Positions 36,494 to 46,525 are shown, counted from the stretch's first letter. The stretch: DNA of 64,000 nucleotides from Leptospira terpstrae serovar Hualin str. LT 11-33 = ATCC 700639 (GCF_000332495.1 NZ_AOGW02000010.1:558001-622000); one strand, 5' to 3'. The notes: a model not told the origin generated them from the letters alone. Translations and numbers: made by a program.

Positions 36494-36961
36494 TTAATCC
36501 GGCGGAACTTCCGCCGGATTTTCTTCAAACAATCGAAAACTAGGTTTTGCCATCGCCTGTGCAGCGAGAGACAATAACAAGGCTTCATTGTCATCGGGAC
36601 CAATTCGATTGGCATGGATCACTCCACATCCTTTACAACGATGCAAAATCACCCATTCCCCTTTTCGAACCCAAATAGAAATCGCTTCCATTTTACTTCC
36701 GCATTCGGAGGACCGGTCCCCAGGAGCGGAGTCAATATGCAAACTCGTTAGGCAGTTCGGGCAATGATTCCTTTGTCCTGTTCCATACCCAGGCGGGAAA
36801 ACCATTTGTTTACATTCCACACAGCGGAATTCCCCCGTATCTGGTCGAAACCGGTAGGATTTCGTTTTGGAACTAGAGACGGGACCTACCTCGTCTTCAT
36901 CATCGAAACGTTTTTTCTTAGAGATCTTTTGAAATTTAGATAAATCGAATTCACGTGACAT
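36494..36961 (-). CDS. RNHCP-domain zinc-ribbon protein
   Basis: 155 aa from ATG 36961 (MSREFDLSKFQKISKKKR). The middle holds the RNHCP signature: FRCVECKQMVFPPGYGTGQRNHCPNCLTSLHID, with two CxxC-like pairs that should bind zinc, then RCKGCGVIHANRIGPDDN with another CxxC. Acidic C-terminal tail ends EVPPD. RNHCP proteins are of unknown function, possibly linked to translation or tRNA. Upstream in-frame codons to 37084 are low-complexity and were excluded. The 3' end serves also as the SPFH terminator. Confidence 0.85.
   Translation of the reverse strand: MSREFDLSKFQKISKKKRFDDEDEVGPVSSSKTKSYRFRPDTGEFRCVECKQMVFPPGYGTGQRNHCPNCLTSLHIDSAPGDRSSECGSKMEAISIWVRKGEWVILHRCKGCGVIHANRIGPDDNEALLLSLAAQAMAKPSFRLFEENPAEVPPD
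36496..36524 (+). terminator. Intrinsic terminator of the SPFH operon
   Basis: AATCCGGCGG (36496-36505) and CCGCCGGATT (36511-36520) form a 10-bp perfect stem with loop AACTT, followed by TTTTC. It overlaps the last codons of the convergent RNHCP gene. Confidence 0.8.
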
Positions 36962-37152
36962 ATCCAGTTTTTGCGGCAAAACAAAAATAGGAGACCAAAA
37001 CAGTGGATGAGAGGGAAAAGACCGCCTGTGCGAAGATAGCCGCCTCCTAATTGAATTTAGGCGGGGAATCCAAAACAAGTTCACCGTTTTGGCGGTCTAG
37101 ACAATGGCCAAGGTTAACATATATTACAAATTTGAAAGATAGTGAAAAGCTG

Positions 37153-37605
37153 TCAAGTGAGTTCAGAAGTTAACTTCTTACAAAGAAAGTAACAATTTTG
37201 GCCTTCAGGATAATTGGGAATTTTACCTACTTCTTCGTAGCCAAGTTTTGTATAGAATTTTGGGGCTTGGAAACCAAAGGAATATCCAAAAACAAGGGTA
37301 GCTCCGAGTTCCAAAGCTTCTTTTTCAATTTGTTTCAGTAACTTGGTTCCTAAATCCAGCCCCCGCTTTTCTTCGGCTACCCAAAGTAATTGTAGGTTTA
37401 AACCCTTAAAAAACATATAACAGAGAGAAGCAGCGATAAGTGTTTCTCCCTCTTTAATGAGGATGGCAAAAAATTCTTTTTTTTCTAGGTTTGGGTCACC
37501 TAACTTTGAAATGCTATATTCTTGGAGAAGATTCCAAAGATCTGTTTGTAAATCTTCGGATGGATTTTTGATCCGTTCCAATGTATAAGGAGATTCAAAT
37601 TCCAT
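37153..37605 (-). CDS. GNAT-family acetyltransferase
   Basis: 150 aa. The acetyl-CoA-binding GNAT core is visible: LLWVAEEKRGLDLGTKLLKQIEKEALELG (motif A with a partly degenerate Q/RxxGxG/A: RGLDLG), followed by LVFGYSFGFQAPKFYTKLGYEEVGKIPNYPEG, typical motif B and the C-terminal Tyr. Substrate unknown. The ATG at 37605 is preferred to a TTG six bases upstream; neither has a strong ribosome site. It lies 30 bases upstream of nothing on its strand but follows fliN by 30 bases, so it may be transcribed with fliN. Confidence 0.85.
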   Translation of the reverse strand: MEFESPYTLERIKNPSEDLQTDLWNLLQEYSISKLGDPNLEKKEFFAILIKEGETLIAASLCYMFFKGLNLQLLWVAEEKRGLDLGTKLLKQIEKEALELGATLVFGYSFGFQAPKFYTKLGYEEVGKIPNYPEGQNCYFLCKKLTSELT

Positions 37606-37635
37606 AGGCAATCGATTCAGTTAAAAACTCATAGC

Positions 37636-38157
37636 CTATAAGAAGGCTGGGCCACCGAGTCTCTCCATGGGGTCGACAATTTGAGTGATTTGTACTCCGT
37701 AATAATCATCTAAGATAATGAGTTTTCCGCGACCGACAAGTTTTCCATTCGCCAAAATATCGAGTTCTTCCCCAATATTCTTATCTAATTCTACTACAGT
37801 ACCTTCCGTTAGTTGGAGGACATCTTTGATAAACATCGTAGTCCGACCAAGTTCGATTGTCAATTGAAGGGTGACATCTAACAGTAAGTTGAGGTTGGCT
37901 GTATTATTTCCGGAACTTGCTTGGGACTTGGAACCAGACCTAGCAGGAGAAGGAGTCGCACTTGGACCGAGAGCCGCTGCGATATCGGCAAAAGATGGAC
38001 CATTATCGTCACCACCGCCACCGCCGACGAGGGCATCCAAATCATCAAGACCGCCTCCGCCACCCCCAGAACCGCCGCCTGCAGGAGCATTCCCTCCTCC
38101 GCTAAATCCGCCGAGTAGTGCGTCTATATCTTCTTGTGATAGTGAACCTTCACCCAT
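37636..38157 (-). CDS. fliN: Flagellar motor switch protein FliN
   Basis: 173 aa. GEGSLSQEDIDALLGGFSGGG at the N-terminus mimics the FliM/FliN CheY-related peptide. A long Gly/Ala/Pro/Asp-rich flexible linker spans about 20-85. The C-terminal SpoA domain (LLLDVTLQLTIELGRTTMFIKDVLQLTEGTVVELDK) forms the bottom of the C-ring. The chosen ATG at 38157 has a rather distant GAGAGG ribosome site; an earlier in-frame ATG at 38265 runs into the divergent gene. fliM is about 9 kb away in a different unit, as in other leptospires. Confidence 0.95.
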   Translation of the reverse strand: MGEGSLSQEDIDALLGGFSGGGNAPAGGGSGGGGGGLDDLDALVGGGGGDDNGPSFADIAAALGPSATPSPARSGSKSQASSGNNTANLNLLLDVTLQLTIELGRTTMFIKDVLQLTEGTVVELDKNIGEELDILANGKLVGRGKLIILDDYYGVQITQIVDPMERLGGPAFL

Positions 38158-38244
38158 TTTTAGTACAACCTCTCCAATGTATTCGTCGGAGGAAATCAAA
38201 ATCCTTCCTTGAAAAAAAAGGGAAAGTTCCTCATTTTGTTCTTT

Positions 38245-39495
38245 ATGTCCAATTCTGTTCCCCACCCAGATTTCTTCAAAGCGAAGGAACTTTTTGCCTC
38301 TGAACTCAAAAACGCCAACTACCAGTTTGTTCAGGAAAAAGAAGAGACTCTATTTCGGTTTCGAACAGAAAACGCAGGCAAAGACCGAATTTTGGACTCA
38401 CTTGGCATTGTTCGGAATTATATCGAAAACTTTCGAATCTACAATTTTGAAGAAGGGTATTTGAGCATTCAAAGCTTAAATGAGAATCTCTTCGAACCTC
38501 AGAAAAACCTAGCGGGCAAGTTTCGCATTCGGTTTTCCTTTAAATCTGATCTGAAAGTGGAATGTTCTAAACATGGAGATTTTTCGACGAAAGAAATCCA
38601 AACCATCCTAAGCCTATTTCAATTTTTGAAAGCAGAAGGACAAAGCGCAAAAGACCCCCGAATCCTCCTCCACCAATTGGGAGCCGAAGTCTATGATCCA
38701 CATTTGGAAAAAGCAAAAGGGAATGATTTAGGTTTTGATTCTGTTTTTGGTTATGACCAAGTGAAGGCGCAGATCTTAGAAAGTTTGGTATTTCCCCTCC
38801 TAAAACCGGAGCCTTTTTTTGAAATTACCAAACTCACTCGTAGGAAACCAAGCCCAAACCTCCCCAGAGCGGTTCTTTTTGAAGGAGAGCCTGGTGTGGG
38901 CAAAACCAGTATGGCAAAAATTGTTTCTCATCTCTGTGGTGTTCCTATGGTTTATGTACCAATTGAATCGATCTTAAGTAAATACTATGGTGAATCCTCC
39001 CAAAACCTGGCGATGGTTTTTGATGCAGCGGCCCTCTTCCCCCAATGTTTGTTATTTCTGGATGAAATCGATTCTCTGGCCACTTCGAGGGAAGATGGAC
39101 TGTTTGAAGCCACTCGAAACCTACTCAGTGTCCTCCTTCGTAAGTTGGACGGGTTTGCGGAGCGAAGCGGAACCATCACGATTGGGGCCACCAACAGAAA
39201 ACACGATCTAGATTCCGCACTTTTATCACGTTTTGACAGAAAGATTTATTTTCCTTTGCCAAACAAGGAAGAACGTGCCAAAATTTTGGAAGGGTATGCC
39301 AAACAATTAAATGAAAACGACCGCAGGAAACTCGCAGAAGTCTTAGATGGAGCCTCTGGTAGGAACCTCAAAGACTACTGCGACTACGTAGAACGTCGTT
39401 GGATCACTAAAAACTGGGAAAAAACGGAAATCTTGCAAGCACCTGAGATTTCTTTTTATTTGGAATCCTTCCCAGATTTTGGATGGAAACGCTAA
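38245..39495 (+). CDS. AAA-family ATPase
   Basis: About 416 aa. The N-terminal 190 residues are unrecognised (alternating beta/alpha, FRFRTENAGKDRILDSLGIV). The C-terminal AAA module has SVFGYDQVKAQILESL, Walker A FEGEPGVGKTSMAK, Walker B CLLFLDEIDSLA, second region of homology TIGATNRKHDLDSALLSRFD with the arginine finger, and the helical lid (EGYAKQLNENDRRKL). This is the FtsH/CDC48/Vps4 clade. No protease motif. The start is uncertain: ATG 38245 or TTG 38209, neither with a good ribosome site. It is divergent from fliN and 121 bases upstream of fcpB. Confidence 0.88.
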   Translation: MSNSVPHPDFFKAKELFASELKNANYQFVQEKEETLFRFRTENAGKDRILDSLGIVRNYIENFRIYNFEEGYLSIQSLNENLFEPQKNLAGKFRIRFSFKSDLKVECSKHGDFSTKEIQTILSLFQFLKAEGQSAKDPRILLHQLGAEVYDPHLEKAKGNDLGFDSVFGYDQVKAQILESLVFPLLKPEPFFEITKLTRRKPSPNLPRAVLFEGEPGVGKTSMAKIVSHLCGVPMVYVPIESILSKYYGESSQNLAMVFDAAALFPQCLLFLDEIDSLATSREDGLFEATRNLLSVLLRKLDGFAERSGTITIGATNRKHDLDSALLSRFDRKIYFPLPNKEERAKILEGYAKQLNENDRRKLAEVLDGASGRNLKDYCDYVERRWITKNWEKTEILQAPEISFYLESFPDFGWKR

Positions 39496-39513
39496 AAAGT
39501 AATCGTTTCGGCT

Positions 39514-39540
39514 TCAATCTTCTAGTAGATTTACCGATAA
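39514..39540 (+). promoter_or_regulatory. Sigma-28 (FliA)-type flagellar promoter for fcpB
   Basis: TCAATCTT (39514-39521), 11 bases, then ACCGATAA (39533-39540). The consensus is TAAAGTTT-N11-GCCGATAA; the spacing is exact and seven of eight -10 bases agree. The -35 is a weaker match (TCAA for TAAA). Predicted transcript start about 39547, 70 bases before the fcpB ATG. Confidence 0.6.
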
Positions 39541-39560
39541 TTTTTACAGGATAGTTGTTT

Positions 39561-39575
39561 ACGACCATCGGTCGT
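39561..39575 (+). promoter_or_regulatory. Palindrome in the fcpB leader
   Basis: ACGACC-ATC-GGTCGT, a perfect 6-base dyad with 3-base centre, between the predicted sigma-28 start and the fcpB ATG. It could be a leader hairpin or a repressor site (TetR-type operators often contain GACC...GGTC). Confidence 0.35.
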
Positions 39576-39604
39576 TCTTTGGTATCCTCAAATTAACCTT
39601 TTAG

Positions 39605-40450
<846 letters not shown>

Positions 40451-40466
40451 GAACGTAGGTTCTTAA

Positions 40467-40934
40467 TTGAATCTCGTTAGACAATGTCCGAATTGTTCCA
40501 CGATGTTACGGTTCCCTGCTACACAGGGAACCATTTTGGTTCAATGTCCTGTTTGTTCACACAGATTTACATTTGTTCCCGATTTGGAATCGGCGGAAGA
40601 TTCACTGCATACTTCCGAACCAATTCCCTCATTTCAATTTCAACCTTCTTTTCAAAGTTATAAAGAACTCATTCTCGATTTACTCTACGCACCCATTGAT
40701 TATTTAAAATCAAAAGGTAGTTCAAAAAAAAGAGAATTTCGTTTTATTCCTATCATCCTCTTTACCATACTTTTTTTATATTTTTGGAAATGGTCATTGC
40801 CTGAAAAAGAGAATCCAGTGTTAGATGAAAATCAAATCCAAAGTCCTATTGAAGAAGAACCAAAAAAAGAATCTGACTCAACGGAACCAGAGAAAGATTC
40901 ACCCCCTCCTTCCAAACCGACATACGAGATCTAA
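40467..40934 (+). CDS. Zinc-ribbon membrane protein (MJ0042-type)
   Basis: 155 aa. N-terminal CPNCSTMLRFPATQGTILVQCPVCSHRF is an MJ0042/zinc-ribbon pair. An acidic/polar linker follows, then a membrane helix (about 91-110, FIPIILFTILFLYFWKW) and a long Glu/Pro/Lys-rich tail (EEPKKESDSTEPEKDS) that would be outside the cytoplasm. Starts at TTG with an AGG site. No function known. It follows fcpB by 16 bases and precedes rsmE by 3, so the three are likely co-transcribed. Confidence 0.8.
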   Translation: MNLVRQCPNCSTMLRFPATQGTILVQCPVCSHRFTFVPDLESAEDSLHTSEPIPSFQFQPSFQSYKELILDLLYAPIDYLKSKGSSKKREFRFIPIILFTILFLYFWKWSLPEKENPVLDENQIQSPIEEEPKKESDSTEPEKDSPPPSKPTYEI

Positions 40935-40937
40935 AGA

Positions 40938-41654
40938 TTGAATTGGATTGTTGTATACGATAACGAGCTAAACTCAGATGGGTTGGCTCAAATCGATGGA
41001 GAGAGACATACTCATATTAAATCTATTTTAAAGAAAGGCATCGGAGATACCATTCAAGTAGTGATTCCGAATTCTGGAAATTTCCTATTCTACATCCAGT
41101 CTACAACAGAAAAGACTACGGTTATTCAAAAAGGAAATACCATCCCTGATGTATTAAATCCATTAAGGATCCAAACTTTTTTTTCTCTTCCAAGGCCGCA
41201 AACTGCGAAAAAGCTTTTGCACTTAGCCGGCGCATACGGAGTAGAAACTTTATATTTTTATACAACAGAAACAAAAAATAAAGAATATTGGACTTCTCCT
41301 GTTTATCACAAGGATACAGTTTCCTATTTAGAAACAGGCCTTAGTCAAACAGGGAATAGTCGACTACCGTCATTGGTAATGGAAAAAACTTTGTCTTGGA
41401 AACAATTTTTAAAATCCTGGAAAGGGAATGTTTTAATTCTGGATCGCGAAGGTAGGGAATTCATTTTACCATTAACTGAACTAAAAAATACAGCAAAAGA
41501 TTTACTATTTGTTTTTGGACCAGAATCAGGATGGAAAACGGATGATATTTTATTTTTTCAGGAAAGTGGATTTTCAATGATGAGCTTAGGTAAAATCAAT
41601 TTAAGGACAGAGTTTGCCTACTCGGCACTCTTACACCAGCTGTTTAAAAGCTAA
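40938..41654 (+). CDS. rsmE: 16S rRNA (uracil-1498-N3)-methyltransferase
   Basis: 238 aa SPOUT-superfamily RNA methyltransferase acting on U1498 of 16S rRNA. Visible are the N-terminal PUA-like part (HTHIKSILKKGIGDTIQVV), the AdoMet/knot motifs LFVFGPESGWKTDDILFF and the C-terminal LGKINLRTEFAYSALLHQLF, all RsmE hallmarks. TTG start, three bases after the preceding stop. Its last 11 bases overlap the convergent barrel gene. Confidence 0.93.
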   Translation: MNWIVVYDNELNSDGLAQIDGERHTHIKSILKKGIGDTIQVVIPNSGNFLFYIQSTTEKTTVIQKGNTIPDVLNPLRIQTFFSLPRPQTAKKLLHLAGAYGVETLYFYTTETKNKEYWTSPVYHKDTVSYLETGLSQTGNSRLPSLVMEKTLSWKQFLKSWKGNVLILDREGREFILPLTELKNTAKDLLFVFGPESGWKTDDILFFQESGFSMMSLGKINLRTEFAYSALLHQLFKS

Positions 41655-43242
41655 TCCCACCTGAAACTAAAAATCGAATTTCATCAATACTGACAAAAGA
41701 CTTTTCGCTACTATCTAAATAGTATTTTCGATAGTTTTGTAATCTAAGGACAATAGGACCGAAGGATTTGGAAATTTCAGCAGCGGCTTGAGTGTTATTA
41801 TCCAATTCAAAAGCTTTTCCTTGTGATTCATAACCTTTCTTTGTATAATAAAAAGACATTAAAAATGAAGAACCAAGTGGGATATAAGCAGCAGCAAATA
41901 CACGTTTGTTTCCCTTTAAACCATAATCCTCAACTGCAAATTCAAATCCTAAGTGGTAAAAATTAATATAAACTGTATGGTAATAACCAGTTACTTTAGC
42001 ATTGGATTGGTTTTCTAAGTAATCGTATTTAGGACGAAGAGGAGCCGATACCGGAAATTTTTGAAAACGTTCTACTTCGTAAAAACTATCAAAATACATT
42101 GGCGCATAGTTTGCAGTCATTTGCCGAAATTCAGGTTTTAGAATGATATTTAAATCCTTGGTTCCCAATCGAAAAATGCTTCCGTAATGTGTTCCTTGTG
42201 CTCCATCAAGTCCTTTGATTTTATTAAAGTCTAGATAAGGAGTGAATTCTACAAAAGGTAGGTTCAAAAGTCTATATTCAATATCCATTCCTTCAACAGA
42301 GGCACGGGTTACCTGGGTGGTTTTTGGATTGTCTAAGTTTTTTTCCGTAACAGGCGATCCATTTGTATTATAAGACATTTGCACTGGAGCGGAACGGTCC
42401 CAGGCTCTTGTATAACCTATCGTCAAACGGTTGTACCATGGATCATTATCTACAAGTTCCATCCTAGAGTCTTTGTTTATGGGCCGGATTTCTTTTTTTC
42501 TTGCCTCTTCTGTTTTTTTGTTTTTGGATTCTTCGCTACCTGCTTCTTCTTCGACACTCAATCGGCCTGATTCATCAAGGACATTACCCCTGAGATTCAT
42601 TAGGTAAACCAAATCAGAAGATTTATCAAATAAAGAAAACAACGATTTTCCTATGGCCAAAGGTTTGATATAGACTCTTGCAGCGTTTACTTCAAAATTC
42701 ACAACGGAATTGGCAAAATATTGTACTCCAATGTAATCAGTATTTAAATCAGCCATTACACCAGGATTATAGGAATCAAACCGAGAAGAACTTTGGTATT
42801 TGTTGACTATGGTTCCATGACCAATGTATCCATCTACCATCTTACCAGTGTAAGCTGAAAATGTAACCTTTCCAGGCACTTGGTTATTATAAGTTCCGTA
42901 TGAAATATAATTCAAAACCCGCGAATAATCATTTTTACTGTTGTAGTCCATTTCCCGGATTTTTCCCGCTTTGCTATCCAATTGGAGAGGATCTTTATCG
43001 ACAGCAAGGGCATTGATAGGAAGAGAAAAGGAATATCCGAAGTTACTTCCATGGTTATACGTGAAATTCGGTGATACGTATCCATAGTAGTCTTTCTGGA
43101 AACTAGAACCACCGGCATCAAACTGCAATGCTGAAGCTCGTCTGGATTCAGTTCCTGTCGGTACCCAAACTTGCGCTTCTAAGGCAAGAAATGGGAAGAG
43201 GAAAAGGAGTCCCAGGATTTGAGTCAGACGGTATTTCTTCAC
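41644..43242 (-). CDS. Outer-membrane beta-barrel protein, function unknown
   Basis: 532 aa. Signal peptide MKKYRLTQILGLLFLFPFLALEAQ, cleaved near QVWVPT. The mature chain alternates aromatic and polar residues (SFQKDYYGYVSPNFTYNHGSNFGYSFSLP; VTGYYHTVYINFYHLGFEF), consistent with a barrel of about 16-20 strands, and ends with the strand EIRFLVSGGISF, whose C-terminal Phe is the outer-membrane insertion signal. A charged, lysine/glutamate-rich loop (about 240-260) is probably periplasmic or surface. No family recognised. GTG start with no ribosome site; a palindrome abuts it (43244-43261). Confidence 0.8.
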   Translation of the reverse strand: MKKYRLTQILGLLFLFPFLALEAQVWVPTGTESRRASALQFDAGGSSFQKDYYGYVSPNFTYNHGSNFGYSFSLPINALAVDKDPLQLDSKAGKIREMDYNSKNDYSRVLNYISYGTYNNQVPGKVTFSAYTGKMVDGYIGHGTIVNKYQSSSRFDSYNPGVMADLNTDYIGVQYFANSVVNFEVNAARVYIKPLAIGKSLFSLFDKSSDLVYLMNLRGNVLDESGRLSVEEEAGSEESKNKKTEEARKKEIRPINKDSRMELVDNDPWYNRLTIGYTRAWDRSAPVQMSYNTNGSPVTEKNLDNPKTTQVTRASVEGMDIEYRLLNLPFVEFTPYLDFNKIKGLDGAQGTHYGSIFRLGTKDLNIILKPEFRQMTANYAPMYFDSFYEVERFQKFPVSAPLRPKYDYLENQSNAKVTGYYHTVYINFYHLGFEFAVEDYGLKGNKRVFAAAYIPLGSSFLMSFYYTKKGYESQGKAFELDNNTQAAAEISKSFGPIVLRLQNYRKYYLDSSEKSFVSIDEIRFLVSGGISF

Positions 43243-43243
43243 G

Positions 43244-43261
43244 ATACGATCATTATCGTAT
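43244..43261. promoter_or_regulatory. Palindrome at the start of the barrel gene
   Basis: ATACGAT-CATT-ATCGTAT is a perfect 7-base dyad whose inner edge is one base from the GTG start. On the reverse strand it includes a four-codon frame (ATG ATC GTA TCG TGA) whose stop overlaps the GTG. It could be an operator or an initiation-controlling hairpin. Confidence 0.4.
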
Positions 43262-43300
43262 GGTTTTCCCCTGAAAATAAGAAATAATCTCCCTATACCT

Positions 43301-43339
43301 TATCCAATAAAACAGACCAATATTCTATTTTATTGGATA
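43301..43339. promoter_or_regulatory. 12-bp inverted repeat between metY and the barrel gene
   Basis: TATCCAATAAAA (43301-43312) and TTTTATTGGATA (43328-43339) are perfect reverse complements separated by 15 bases, with a third CCAATA copy in the spacer. A TTGACA -35-like hexamer follows at 43345-43350. The divergent setting suggests a control site rather than a terminator. Confidence 0.45.
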
Positions 43340-43395
43340 TTTTGTTGACAAATAAGATGGATGAGTCACAACTGGTAAGACCATCGGGGGAATAT

Positions 43396-44700
43396 ATGCC
43401 ACGTAATTTTAAACCAGAAACCATCGCACTCCACGGAGGGCAAGAGCCGGATCCGACTACAACTTCGAGAGCTGTGCCATTGTACCAAACCACATCTTAT
43501 GTGTTTAAGGATACAGACCATGCGGCCCGCCTCTTCGGCCTCCAAGAATTTGGAAATATCTACACTCGCCTTATGAATCCAACCACTGACGTTTTAGAGA
43601 AACGAGTGGCGGCTCTAGAAGGTGGAGTTGCTGCACTCGCAACCGCATCAGGTCAAAGTGCAGAGTTGTTAGCACTTTTGAATATCGTAGAAACTGGACA
43701 AGAAATTGTGGCTTCATCGTCACTCTATGGCGGAACTTATAACCTACTCCACTATACTTTTCCAAAACTTGGAATTAAAGTACACTTTGTTGACCAATCA
43801 GATCCTGAAAACTTTCGTAAAGCATCCAATGAGAAAACAAGAGCTTTTTATGCAGAGACTTTAGGAAATCCAAAACTAGACACACTTGATATTGCGGCAG
43901 TTAGTAAAGTTGCAAAAGAAGTCGGAGTTCCACTTGTCATCGATAACACAATGCCGTCTCCTTATTTAGTAAATCCTTTGAAACATGGAGCTGATATCGT
44001 TGTTCACTCTCTCACTAAATTTTTAGGCGGGCACGGAACTTCCATTGGCGGTATTATTGTCGATGGTGGTAGTTTTAATTGGGGGAACGGAAAGTTTAAA
44101 AATTTTACTGAACCAGATCCTTCATACCATGGACTTAAGTTTTGGGAAGTATTTGGAAAGTTCGAACCTTTTGGTGGAGTAAATATAGCTTTTATCCTAA
44201 AGGCGCGAGTGCAAGGTTTAAGAGATCTTGGTCCTGCTATTTCCCCATTCAATGCATGGCAAATCATTCAAGGTGTAGAAACACTTCCACTCCGTATGGA
44301 ACGCCATTCGGCAAATGCTCTAAAAGTTGCAGAATTTTTATCAAAACATCCAAAAATTGAGTGGGTTAATTACCCTGGTCTTCCTACCGACAAAAACTAT
44401 GCAACTGCCAAAAAGTACCATGAACGTGGACTCTTTGGGGCCATAGTCGGATTCGAAATCAAGGGTGGAGTAGAAAAAGCTAAAAAATTCATTGATGGAC
44501 TCGAACTTTTTAGCCTTCTTGCTAACATTGGTGATGCGAAGTCTCTTGCCATTCACCCAGCCTCCACAACCCACCAACAGTTGACTGGAGCAGAACAAAT
44601 TTCTGCGGGAGTAACGCCTGGATTTGTTCGTTTGAGTGTCGGACTCGAAAACATTGATGACATTCTGGTAGACTTGGAAGAGGCATTAAAAAATATCTGA
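43396..44700 (+). CDS. metY: O-acetylhomoserine sulfhydrylase
   Basis: 434 aa Cys/Met-metabolism PLP enzyme that makes homocysteine from O-acetylhomoserine and sulfide. [16 protein letters not shown] begins the protein; [32 protein letters not shown], the PLP lysine in [16 protein letters not shown] and the C-terminal [10 protein letters not shown] block are diagnostic for MetY. ATG at 43396 is preceded by GGGGGAA; upstream in-frame ATGs lie in the inverted-repeat control region. First gene of metY-metX-metW; a leptospiral metY-metX pair was characterised genetically in L. meyeri. Confidence 0.95.
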   Translation: MPRNFKPETIALHGGQEPDPTTTSRAVPLYQTTSYVFKDTDHAARLFGLQEFGNIYTRLMNPTTDVLEKRVAALEGGVAALATASGQSAELLALLNIVETGQEIVASSSLYGGTYNLLHYTFPKLGIKVHFVDQSDPENFRKASNEKTRAFYAETLGNPKLDTLDIAAVSKVAKEVGVPLVIDNTMPSPYLVNPLKHGADIVVHSLTKFLGGHGTSIGGIIVDGGSFNWGNGKFKNFTEPDPSYHGLKFWEVFGKFEPFGGVNIAFILKARVQGLRDLGPAISPFNAWQIIQGVETLPLRMERHSANALKVAEFLSKHPKIEWVNYPGLPTDKNYATAKKYHERGLFGAIVGFEIKGGVEKAKKFIDGLELFSLLANIGDAKSLAIHPASTTHQQLTGAEQISAGVTPGFVRLSVGLENIDDILVDLEEALKNI

Positions 44701-44708
44701 TTAAGACT

Positions 44709-45845
44709 ATGCCTACCTCCGAACAGAACGAGTTTTCCCACGGATCCGTAGGTGTCGTACATACGAAAGTTGTCAGATTTGAATCTTTAACCTTAGAGGG
44801 GGGTGAAACCATCACTCCTCTCGAAATTGCCTACGAAACTTACGGCACCCTCAATGAAAAAAAAGACAACGCCATTTTAGTCTGTCATGCCCTTTCAGGA
44901 GATGCGCATGCCGCAGGATTCCACGAAGGAGACAAACGCCCAGGCTGGTGGGATTATTACATTGGCCCCGGCAAAGCGTTTGATACCAATCGTTACTTTA
45001 TCATTTCTTCCAATGTAATTGGAGGCTGTAAGGGATCGAGTGGCCCACTTACAATTAACGGAAAAAATGAAAAACCCTTCCAATCTACATTTCCCTTTGT
45101 ATCCATTGGAGACATGGTAAATGGTCAAGAAAAACTAATCAGTTTTTTTGGAATCCATAAGTTGTTTGCTGTTGCAGGAGGTTCGATGGGAGGGATGCAA
45201 GCCTTACAATGGTCAGTTGCCTATCCCGATCGTCTGAAAAACTGTATTGTGATGGCTTCTTCATCCGAACACTCTGCCCAACAAATTGCTTTTAATGAAG
45301 TAGGAAGACAAGCCATCCTTTCCGATCCAAACTGGAACCAAGGCTTATATACTCAAGAAAATAGACCCTCGAAGGGACTTGCCCTTGCTCGAATGATGGG
45401 GCACATTACTTATTTAAGTGATGAAATGATGCGAGAAAAATTTGGTCGTAAACCACCAAAGGGCAATATCCAATCTACAGATTTTGCTGTGGGAAGTTAT
45501 CTAATTTACCAAGGGGAATCCTTTGTGGATAGGTTTGATGCCAACTCTTATATTTATGTAACCAAAGCATTGGATCATTTTAGTTTGGGAACTGGAAAAG
45601 AACTAACAAAAGTTTTATCAAAGGTTAGGTGCCGGTTCCTAGTGGTTGCTTACACTTCGGATTGGTTATATCCTCCTTATCAATCGGAAGAAATTGTAAA
45701 GTCATTAGAAGTCAATGCAGTTCCCGTTAGTTTTGTAGAACTTAACAATCCAGCCGGACACGATAGTTTTTTATTACCAAGTGAACAACAAGATTCAATC
45801 CTTAGAGATTTTTTAAGTTCTACGGATGAAGGAGTTTTCCTTTGA
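44709..45845 (+). CDS. metX: Homoserine O-acetyltransferase
   Basis: 378 aa alpha/beta-hydrolase that activates homoserine with acetyl-CoA. The nucleophile elbow is [13 protein letters not shown] (GxSxGG); [13 protein letters not shown] forms the oxyanion wall, [14 protein letters not shown] and the late [10 protein letters not shown] supply the histidine of the triad. Eight bases after metY, with no strong ribosome site, and overlapping metW by four bases. It supplies the substrate for MetY. Acetyl versus succinyl specificity was not tested, but leptospires use acetylhomoserine. Confidence 0.96.
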   Translation: MPTSEQNEFSHGSVGVVHTKVVRFESLTLEGGETITPLEIAYETYGTLNEKKDNAILVCHALSGDAHAAGFHEGDKRPGWWDYYIGPGKAFDTNRYFIISSNVIGGCKGSSGPLTINGKNEKPFQSTFPFVSIGDMVNGQEKLISFFGIHKLFAVAGGSMGGMQALQWSVAYPDRLKNCIVMASSSEHSAQQIAFNEVGRQAILSDPNWNQGLYTQENRPSKGLALARMMGHITYLSDEMMREKFGRKPPKGNIQSTDFAVGSYLIYQGESFVDRFDANSYIYVTKALDHFSLGTGKELTKVLSKVRCRFLVVAYTSDWLYPPYQSEEIVKSLEVNAVPVSFVELNNPAGHDSFLLPSEQQDSILRDFLSSTDEGVFL

Positions 45846-46459
45846 ATATCCATACTAATGAAGCATTGGGCCTAGATCTAAAAAATCGTCCAGACATTTC
45901 ATACATTGCCAATCTAGTAAAACCTGGCGAAAGAGTTTTGGATCTTGGTTGCGGTTACGGCGAACTGATGTTAATCTTAAAAAACAAAGGTGTTCGCGTT
46001 CAGGGTATCGAAAAAGATGATAAATGTATCATTCAGTGTGTGAAAAAAAGTTTGTATGTACATCATGGAGACATTGATGACGGATTGAAACACCATTTGG
46101 ATCATAGTTTTGATTTTGTCATCCTAAACCAAACCATACAACAGACGTTAAATCCTGGAGAAATCATCAAAGAATGTTTGCGAATTGGAAAACAAGTCAT
46201 CATCGTTTTTCCAAATTTCTCTCATTGGCAAATCCGTTCTTCGATCCTACTCAGTGGAAAAACTCCTGTGACAGAACTTATGCCTTTCCATTGGTATGAT
46301 ACACCCAACTTACATTACCTTTCTGGAAAAGACTTTGAAGATTTTTGTGACTTCGAGCGAATCAAAGTTTTACACCGAGCATTTTTCAATCGAACAAGAC
46401 AAATTAAATTGTTTCCTAATTTATTTGCTACGTTGGCTTTATTTGTGATACGTGCTTAA
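45842..46459 (+). CDS. metW: Methionine biosynthesis protein MetW
   Basis: 205 aa class I methyltransferase-fold protein. [20 protein letters not shown] is the AdoMet-binding loop, and the later [39 protein letters not shown] is the MetW signature. MetW pairs with MetX in many bacteria to form an active or regulated homoserine acetyltransferase complex. TTG start whose codon overlaps the metX stop (TTGA). End of the operon; no clear intrinsic terminator follows before the convergent lipoprotein. Confidence 0.93.
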   Translation: MNIHTNEALGLDLKNRPDISYIANLVKPGERVLDLGCGYGELMLILKNKGVRVQGIEKDDKCIIQCVKKSLYVHHGDIDDGLKHHLDHSFDFVILNQTIQQTLNPGEIIKECLRIGKQVIIVFPNFSHWQIRSSILLSGKTPVTELMPFHWYDTPNLHYLSGKDFEDFCDFERIKVLHRAFFNRTRQIKLFPNLFATLALFVIRA

Positions 46460-46525
46460 GATTCCAGCATATCGTATCCCTGGTAATTTCAACTTACCTT
46501 TTAGAAACTAAAAAAATCGGAAATT

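Noticed and set aside
37085..37152. Small gene or RNA between RNHCP and GNAT genes
   Set aside because: Only a weak ACCG/CGGT hairpin; no frame or structure worth calling.
43243..43395. SAM riboswitch before metY
   Set aside because: No SAM-I/II/IV core motifs; the hairpin is AT-rich and in a divergent promoter region.
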